The notes under the pieces were generated by a model that did no database searches, was not told the DNA's origin, and worked only from the letters and a program-made list of their open reading frames with translations. 37,754 bases of DNA from Nitrososphaerota archaeon (GTDB lineage Archaea > Thermoproteota > Nitrososphaeria > Nitrososphaerales > Nitrosopumilaceae): assembly GCA_028867275.1 (NCBI GenBank), contig JAGWGU010000013.1, positions 1 through 37,754 on the forward strand, in the 5' to 3' direction. Every line of letters begins with the position of its first letter. Position 1 is the stretch's first letter. The position numbers and the translations under genes are program-made. Positions 33,156-37,754 of the stretch are shown here, piece by piece.

Positions 33156-33610
33156 TTTTTCAGAGTAGCTAGTTTACCACGTATCTCTTTGTCTTTTATG
33201 ATTCGTGGATGTGATACATCTGCAAGTATTACTTCATACCAGAGATACAAACCGTCTTGATGAACATAGTATGAGCCAAGAAGATCCATGTTTGGAAATC
33301 TTTCCAACACTCTGCGCTCTGCAACTCTTTGCATGCTAAGTGCAGGTTTTATTCTTAGAACACCGAGGTGTTTTGGTCTTCTTCCTGCAACTGGTCTTTT
33401 CTTTCGCATGTTGCCCTTGCCTACGCGCATTCTTACTACAACAATTCCTTGTTTTGCTTTATATCCTAGTCTTCTTGCTCTCTGGATTCTGCTTGGTCTA
33501 TCTACACGCACTAGAGCGTTTTGTTTTCTCCATTCTACGGCCTTTGCCCTAAGCTCTGGGGAATTTTCTTTCCACATCTTAATCCAGATTTGATCCTGTT
33601 GACTAGGCAT
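33152..33610 (-). CDS. rpl15e: 50S ribosomal protein L15e
   Basis: 152 aa from ATG 33610, three codons after GTG 33619. AATATAAAGG (33631-33640), centred about 26 nt upstream, favours the ATG. L15e features: WKENSPELRAKAVEWRKQ, RPSRIQRARRLGYKAKQGIV, RVGKGNMRKKRPVAGRRPKH, LERFPNMDLLGSYYVHQDG and VSHPRIIKD. Very basic, binding 23S rRNA in the large subunit. It is shorter at the N terminus than the eukaryotic protein. Upstream gene of a two-gene unit with the PEF-type surface protein. Confidence 0.97.
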   Translation of the reverse strand: MPSQQDQIWIKMWKENSPELRAKAVEWRKQNALVRVDRPSRIQRARRLGYKAKQGIVVVRMRVGKGNMRKKRPVAGRRPKHLGVLRIKPALSMQRVAERRVLERFPNMDLLGSYYVHQDGLYLWYEVILADVSHPRIIKDKEIRGKLATLKN

Positions 33611-33632
33611 ACTCGGCACTACAAATTTACCC

Positions 33633-33640
33633 TTTATATT
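33633..33640 (-). promoter_or_regulatory. TATA box of the L15e gene
   Basis: On the minus strand AATATAAA is centred about 26 nt before ATG 33610. Confidence 0.65.
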
Positions 33641-33727
33641 CTGTTAGAAAATTAGGCAGGATTTTGCTTGCAAAATAAATGAAATATCAAGGAAGCCTAT
33701 TTATGAAATTAATTTTCCTTAATTCTC

Positions 33728-34357
33728 ATGAGATGGTCAAGACAGATTTTGATGCTTGTCATGGCAATGGTACTTGTATGTAGTACACAGTATGGTTTTG
33801 CAACACCATCCCTTGAGATATCTACAAGCAAGCATGTTTACGAATATGGCGATTTTCTTTCAATCAACTTTCAGATCTCAGAGATGACTGATAATAGGAT
33901 AACCATGCACATCATTGACAGTTCAAATAAAACAAGTACTCCAATCAACTTGTCAATAGATAAACCAAATAGTACAATTACCTCGCCATTTCCATTTTAC
34001 AAGACAACATTTCCTCCTGGAACTTATTACATTGATGCAGAATATGCCGGTGCCAAGGCTAGTACCTCATTTGATCTGATAGACTCTGGCAAAATTGCCA
34101 TACCCGCTGAATTCAAGTCACTTGTAAATACAATGCAACAAGGGTCCCCTACAGACAAGGCATATGCAGGAATAATTCGTGAGCTGATAAACGACAACAT
34201 ACTCAATATTCCAAATTATAACAATCAGACAAGTCAAGTACATATTCCACAATGGTTCAAAAATAACATACAATGGTGGTCTGAAAATTCAATCTCAGAC
34301 AATGACTTTGGCATGTCAATAGAATACTTGATTCAAAAGGGAATCATGCAAGTATAG
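33728..34357 (+). CDS. secreted protein with Trp-rich C-terminal motif
   Basis: 209 aa. Signal peptide (about 5-25, ending YGFA). An Ig-like domain follows (about 28-120: LEISTSKHVYEYGDFLSINF, PPGTYYIDAEYAG), of the MG2/CARDB type seen in the protein at 12212. A helical region then leads to the C-terminal motif (about 173-209) QWFKNNIQWWSENSISDND and EYLIQKGIMQV. This W-x4-x-WW-SE-x-IS-D-x-DF-x-x-xI-x-YLI-x-x-GI pattern recurs in thaumarchaeal secreted proteins as I recall. It has no anchor, so it is probably secreted. Its role is unknown. Confidence 0.78.
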   Translation: MRWSRQILMLVMAMVLVCSTQYGFATPSLEISTSKHVYEYGDFLSINFQISEMTDNRITMHIIDSSNKTSTPINLSIDKPNSTITSPFPFYKTTFPPGTYYIDAEYAGAKASTSFDLIDSGKIAIPAEFKSLVNTMQQGSPTDKAYAGIIRELINDNILNIPNYNNQTSQVHIPQWFKNNIQWWSENSISDNDFGMSIEYLIQKGIMQV

Positions 34358-34358
34358 A

Positions 34359-34634
34359 TTATTTTTTAATTAGTTTTTTATTTTTTGATCTAGCAGAGGA
34401 TGCAATTACAACAATTATCACTAGTGCAATTGATCCAATCAATGAATACTCGACAACTTGTTTTTTACTCAGTTCAAGTGATAGTCCAGACTTGAGATGA
34501 AATATTGAGTCTATTTGTTTCAAGATTTGGTCTTGAATAGATGTAGCAGGAGATTGTGGCATTTCAGCATATACCAGAGCAAAAGGTACGGTAAAGATCA
34601 GAAACACTGGAAGAATTTTTCTTGATATATCCAA
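34359..34634 (-). CDS. small secreted/membrane protein
   Basis: 91 aa. N-terminal signal segment (about 6-22, ILPVFLIFTVPFALVYA), an amphipathic loop, and a C-terminal transmembrane helix (about 63-82, YSLIGSIALVIIVVIASSA) with a strongly basic tail (RSKNKKLIKK). TTG start at 34634, directly after the serA stop, so it is coupled to serA. Unknown family. No obvious link to serine synthesis. Confidence 0.6.
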   Translation of the reverse strand: MDISRKILPVFLIFTVPFALVYAEMPQSPATSIQDQILKQIDSIFHLKSGLSLELSKKQVVEYSLIGSIALVIIVVIASSARSKNKKLIKK

Positions 34635-35567
34635 CTAGATAACGCCGCGTAGAATCATTATTATTTTTTCGCCTATGACATTTGCGGCAAGTGTTTGTGC
34701 CTCTTTTGTCTGGGCACCAACATGTGGAGTGCATACAACATTTGGAAGTGTTGCAAGTTTGTTTCCAACCGCAGGCTCTTTTTCAAAGACATCCAATGCA
34801 GCACCTGCAATCTTTCCTTCCAGGAGTGCATCATACAATGCATCCTCGTCAATTATTTCCCCTCTTGATGTGTTTATTATGTATGCTGTTTTTTTCATGG
34901 TAGAAAGTCTTTTTGTGTTTACCAAGTGGCGTGTAGTCTCAGTCAGCGGAACATGAAATGAGATGTAATCTGCACTTGAGAGCAGTGTGTCAATGTCTGC
35001 TTTTATCAGCCCCACATCACGTGCAAAGTCGTCTGCAATCGGCACAACATCAAAACCAATGATATTCATGTTCAACCCCCTTGCAAGCTTTGCAAGTCTT
35101 TTGCCTATGTTTCCAAGACCAACTATGCCAAGATATTTCCCAGAAAGCTCACTTCCCATGAGTTCTTTTTTGAGCCACTTGCCGTTTCGTATCTCTCTGT
35201 CTGCTCTTGGGATCTCTCTTGCCATTGAAAGCATCAATCCCAAAACAAGTTCTGCGACTGCATTCATTGCACCTTCCACTGCATTGATGACTCGTATGCC
35301 TTTTGCCTTGGCGGCATCAACGTCAACATTATCAAGGCCTACTCCCACACGTGCAATTATCTTGCACTGAGTAGCCCTGTCAATCATCTCTTTTGTAATC
35401 TTTGTTCTGCTTCTTACTACAACTATATCAAAATTAGAAATTTTTTCTTTTATCTGATCTGGTGTAATCTCTGGCTCGTATGTTATCTTTAATCCATTTT
35501 TTTGCAATATTTCATTTAGAATAGGTGCTACTTGATCACAGATCAAGACAGATTGATTCATCGACAT
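34635..35567 (-). CDS. serA: D-3-phosphoglycerate dehydrogenase (short form)
   Basis: 310 aa. The NAD-binding motif GLGNIG (150-155) and catalytic residues R235 (in NTSRGEIID), E264 (in VFEKEP) and H282 (in TPHVGAQ) are all present. It oxidises 3-phosphoglycerate to 3-phosphohydroxypyruvate, the first step of serine synthesis. The C-terminal ACT domain found in longer SerA is missing, so the enzyme is the short, probably non-feedback form; related 2-hydroxyacid dehydrogenases cannot be fully excluded. ATG at 35567 with TTATAT centred about 26 nt upstream. Followed directly by a small membrane-protein gene. Confidence 0.93.
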   Translation of the reverse strand: MSMNQSVLICDQVAPILNEILQKNGLKITYEPEITPDQIKEKISNFDIVVVRSRTKITKEMIDRATQCKIIARVGVGLDNVDVDAAKAKGIRVINAVEGAMNAVAELVLGLMLSMAREIPRADREIRNGKWLKKELMGSELSGKYLGIVGLGNIGKRLAKLARGLNMNIIGFDVVPIADDFARDVGLIKADIDTLLSSADYISFHVPLTETTRHLVNTKRLSTMKKTAYIINTSRGEIIDEDALYDALLEGKIAGAALDVFEKEPAVGNKLATLPNVVCTPHVGAQTKEAQTLAANVIGEKIIMILRGVI

Positions 35568-35663
35568 GAAAGAAGGCCATCAGTGACAGAATATAATCAT
35601 TGCCAAGATTGTTTTCTTTGTTGCCAAATCACATGGAGAAAATGTTGGAACATATCAGAATTG

Positions 35664-36164
35664 TTAGTAGTTTTGTCTTTTAGAGATCATCTTGGCCAGT
35701 GCTGCATACAATCCAATGAATGCAATCTGGAACATTTCAATTGGTGGTACCATCATCCCCCCAATTTCTAGTCCCAGTCCTCTAGGTGAAGAACCTCTTG
35801 GAAACTCCCCTCCAGTCATGTTACCTCGTGGAAATTCTCTTTGAGGCACATGATTTGAGGATCCACCACCAAACAAATTGTCTTCTGGAACAAGATGAAG
35901 TCTACTTGCATACCATAATACGAAAAAGACTGCAGTTCCTCCAATTCCAATAATTTGCCAAATCTTTCCCCACCGTTTTATGACCGGAACTGCCCAAAAG
36001 ATTTGTAATATTCCACCAACGAGAAAAAGCACTCCCTGTCCCAAATCATGTGACAGTGATCCCGGAGCCATTTGTAGATGTAATATTCCGGCAATTACAG
36101 TTGTAGCAGCAGTTACAAAAGAAAACATCAAAATTTTCTTGTCTTGCCATAAAGTTTGACTCAT
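35664..36164 (-). CDS. four-helix membrane protein with Pro/Arg/Gly repeat loop
   Basis: About 166 aa from ATG 36164 (an ATG nine codons upstream exists; CATTATAATG centred about 29 nt before 36164 favours the shorter form). Three helices (FSFVTAATTVIAGILHL; VLFLVGGILQIFWAVPVI; IIGIGGTAVFFVLWYA) are followed by a polar loop holding an imperfect repeat (REFPRGNMTGGEFPRGSSPRG, in pieces) and a final helix (VPPIEMFQIAFIGLYAALA). Unknown family. The upstream inverted repeat at 36208-36227 suggests specific regulation. Confidence 0.75.
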   Translation of the reverse strand: MSQTLWQDKKILMFSFVTAATTVIAGILHLQMAPGSLSHDLGQGVLFLVGGILQIFWAVPVIKRWGKIWQIIGIGGTAVFFVLWYASRLHLVPEDNLFGGGSSNHVPQREFPRGNMTGGEFPRGSSPRGLGLEIGGMMVPPIEMFQIAFIGLYAALAKMISKRQNY

Positions 36165-36188
36165 ATTCAACAAACTCTTTGATGTTAA

Positions 36189-36198
36189 CATTATAATG
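36189..36198 (-). promoter_or_regulatory. TATA box of the membrane-protein gene
   Basis: CATTATAATG (palindromic) is centred about 29 nt before ATG 36164. Confidence 0.55.
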
Positions 36199-36207
36199 TA
36201 TTAGCTA

Positions 36208-36227
36208 ACTTTGTTAGTGAACAAAGT
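36208..36227. promoter_or_regulatory. inverted repeat, 8-bp arms, upstream of the promoter
   Basis: ACTTTGTT-agtg-AACAAAGT is a perfect inverted repeat lying about 10 bp upstream of the TATA box for the gene at 35664-36164. Position just upstream of the TATA/BRE fits an activator site; alternatively it is a hairpin at the 3' end of nirK, but no T-run follows on that strand. Confidence 0.5.
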
Positions 36228-36377
36228 GTATCAATTCTTTATTTTTATTTTCGGTAAAATGTGTCATGAATTGATAAAGATCAAATCTGCTAGCAATAAT
36301 TTTTTCAACATCGTACGGATAGGCCACATAATCAAAATTAGTGCGAGTCAAAAACAAAAAGAGAAAGATTTGAGGGT

Positions 36378-37715
36378 TTACCCGCTCATTGATTTCGCAA
36401 TTGCAGCTGCTTGATCATCAGTACACAGACAGTGAACTAGTTCCTTTTGTGGAATAGAGTTCATACCTAGTGGAGGTACTGCGTCAGATGGGTTTGGCAT
36501 ATCGCCTGCCTTGTATCCCAAGTTGAATGGGTCACCTGCGACAAATAATGTGCCTGCACCTGTAAAGATTGCTGCATAGTCATGATTGACTGCTACATAT
36601 GCACCAGGGCTGTCAAAGACAAGATCAACGATTGCATCCTGTGAGCCACCAATCAACCAAGTCTGAGTTCCTTGAGCTTGGACATGGTTGCCTTGAGTCA
36701 CACGGTCAAGTTGTTCTCCCACAATGTGGAAGAAGACCGGCATGTTTCCTTGATTCACTACAAAGAGTCTGTAGTGGGTATCAAGATCGACAAATAGTGG
36801 ATGTCCTTGATATTGTTTTAGTGCTGGATCATTCCAAGGTTGCACTGGGAAGACATTCTTGTTTGGATCACCCTTGATCAGTTTGTTGATATCTGAGTTT
36901 GGTGTGTAACCAAATGCCATTCCGTTTACAACGGTTTGTGTTGTATTATGAAGGAACATTGCTGTCTGGTCATAGCTACCATCTGCGTTCAAGTACAATT
37001 GGTTGTACTCTAACACAAATTCTTTTGCGGCAGCCTCATAGCGATGATGTACGACTACGACTTTACCATTTTGGACATCAGTCTTGTCTACAATCAATGG
37101 TTTGTAACCATTCAATGGATCAACAATTGTTACTCCGTACATGCCGGATAATACATGCTGGTCCATCGAAGCTAGATTGACTCCTTCACAGTGGTACTTG
37201 AATGCACCAGGAGTCTCAGCGATGAATGCATAGGTGCTGGACTGACCAACCTTAACAGCTCCAAAGTTTGTTGCACTAAGTTGAGCTGCGTGCTCATCTA
37301 AGGAGTGTGGTGTTGCTTCAGTTGAAGGTATAGTGAGAGTTACTCTGACGATATCGCCTTGTGTAACTCTTACTGTTGGTCCTGGGACTTGACCGTTAAA
37401 GGTCAATGCGTAATATTTTCCACCGCCCATAATAGGCAAAGTAGTACTTTGAGCTACCAACTTTACATCTACTACATGACGTCCCTGTGCGGCCATACTA
37501 TCAACTTGATCCGCTGGTATCTGTGCAAATGCACTTGGCATTTGCAACTGGACACCTCCCATGTCATCGACTGCCTTCAGAGAGCCTTGTGCTGATGCAC
37601 TTGGAATGCTCTGACTTGATGCAGTCATCTGAGTCTGTGAATATGTGCTTGCGAACAATAATCCTGCTACTGCCACTACTGCGGCAATAGACATCATACT
37701 GTATCGTCTGTTCAT
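36378..37715 (-). CDS. nirK: copper-containing nitrite reductase
   Basis: 445 aa. The N-terminal signal segment (about 1-28) is followed by two cupredoxin domains. Copper ligands align with NirK: H137 (T1) and H142 (T2) with D140 in PHSLDEH; H175 (T2) and C176 (T1) in YHCEG; H187 and M192 (T1) in QHVLSGM; catalytic-type H330 and T2 H378 (VNHD). It reduces nitrite to NO in the periplasm-equivalent space; NO is a proposed intermediate of archaeal ammonia oxidation. The C-terminal extension carries HCLC (428-431), beyond the standard NirK fold. ATG 37715 with TAATATATTTA centred about 26 nt upstream. Family certain; multicopper-oxidase labels are the usual alternative. Confidence 0.93.
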   Translation of the reverse strand: MNRRYSMMSIAAVVAVAGLLFASTYSQTQMTASSQSIPSASAQGSLKAVDDMGGVQLQMPSAFAQIPADQVDSMAAQGRHVVDVKLVAQSTTLPIMGGGKYYALTFNGQVPGPTVRVTQGDIVRVTLTIPSTEATPHSLDEHAAQLSATNFGAVKVGQSSTYAFIAETPGAFKYHCEGVNLASMDQHVLSGMYGVTIVDPLNGYKPLIVDKTDVQNGKVVVVHHRYEAAAKEFVLEYNQLYLNADGSYDQTAMFLHNTTQTVVNGMAFGYTPNSDINKLIKGDPNKNVFPVQPWNDPALKQYQGHPLFVDLDTHYRLFVVNQGNMPVFFHIVGEQLDRVTQGNHVQAQGTQTWLIGGSQDAIVDLVFDSPGAYVAVNHDYAAIFTGAGTLFVAGDPFNLGYKAGDMPNPSDAVPPLGMNSIPQKELVHCLCTDDQAAAIAKSMSG

Positions 37716-37735
37716 CGTTTCGGATGTTTAAATCT

Positions 37736-37745
37736 AAATATATTA
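37736..37745 (-). promoter_or_regulatory. TATA box of nirK
   Basis: On the minus strand TAATATATTT is centred about 26 nt before ATG 37715, near the window edge. Confidence 0.6.
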
Positions 37746-37754
37746 ACTTATTGG

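Noticed and set aside
35532-35771. Cys-rich plus-strand frame (CQDCFLCCQ)
   Set aside because: It starts inside serA and ends inside the membrane protein gene, both on the opposite strand; no promoter; most likely a shadow.
1-37754. tRNA, rRNA, CRISPR, IS or prophage features
   Set aside because: Gaps were read for T-loop-like GGTTCRAATCC, repeated spacers and transposase motifs; none was found, and gaps are mostly under 200 bp.

Overview
The window is a gene-dense, moderately AT-rich stretch of archaeal chromosome. It very probably comes from an ammonia-oxidising thaumarchaeon (Nitrososphaerota, Nitrosopumilales-like). The markers are a thaumarchaeal-type copper nitrite reductase (NirK), archaeal TFIIB (two paralogues), CDC48, L15e, TruD, a PAC2 protein, proteins ending in PEFG-type C-terminal sorting signals, and many TATA-like boxes placed about 24-30 nt before start codons, as expected for leaderless transcripts. 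I saw no tRNA, rRNA, CRISPR array, insertion sequence or phage gene. No gap exceeds about 250 bp. Genus cannot be fixed from this window alone. Layout: (1) 1-7.3 kb: a HemL-like aminotransferase, a PEFG-CTERM surface protein, a PAC2 protein, a thaumarchaeal unknown, TFIIB, and on the other strand the double-ring AAA ATPase CDC48, then two small proteins whose stop codons overlap. (2) 7.3-16.1 kb: mostly small regulators and surface proteins: an Ala-rich unknown, a 57-aa membrane microprotein, a MarR regulator with an operator-like palindrome at its own promoter, a winged-helix protein, a second TFIIB with an altered zinc knuckle, a WHy/LEA-like membrane protein, CbtB, a DUF4443-like regulator, a PEFG-variant surface protein, an acyl-CoA thioesterase, an SRPBCC protein and several small conserved unknowns. 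(3) 16.1-21.0 kb: a symmetric divergent promoter (DUF167 / small protein), a DedA-like membrane protein, an M1 aminopeptidase and a CPA1 Na+/H+ antiporter. (4) 21.1-24.3 kb: a TPR protein plus SHOCT-like partner, then the most interesting locus: a tubulin/FtsZ-superfamily GTPase with tubulin-like signatures and a possibly degenerate T7 loop, translationally linked (2-nt gap) to a coiled-coil protein. (5) 24.3-31.0 kb: a secreted Vgb-like beta-propeller with TruD, two overlapping membrane-protein genes, a C2H2 zinc-finger protein and an NHLRC2-like thioredoxin/NHL protein. (6) 31.0-37.75 kb: small proteins including a stand-alone Lrp/AsnC ligand-binding domain, a polytopic membrane protein, L15e overlapping a PEF-type surface protein, a secreted protein with a thaumarchaeal Trp-rich C-terminal motif, SerA, a membrane protein behind a hairpin-type inverted repeat, and NirK at the right edge. 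Functionally the window mixes housekeeping (transcription initiation, translation, tRNA modification, serine synthesis, protein quality control), cell-surface proteins, and one candidate cytoskeletal/cell-division module (22353-24289). All family calls are from reading motifs by eye; no database search was possible.
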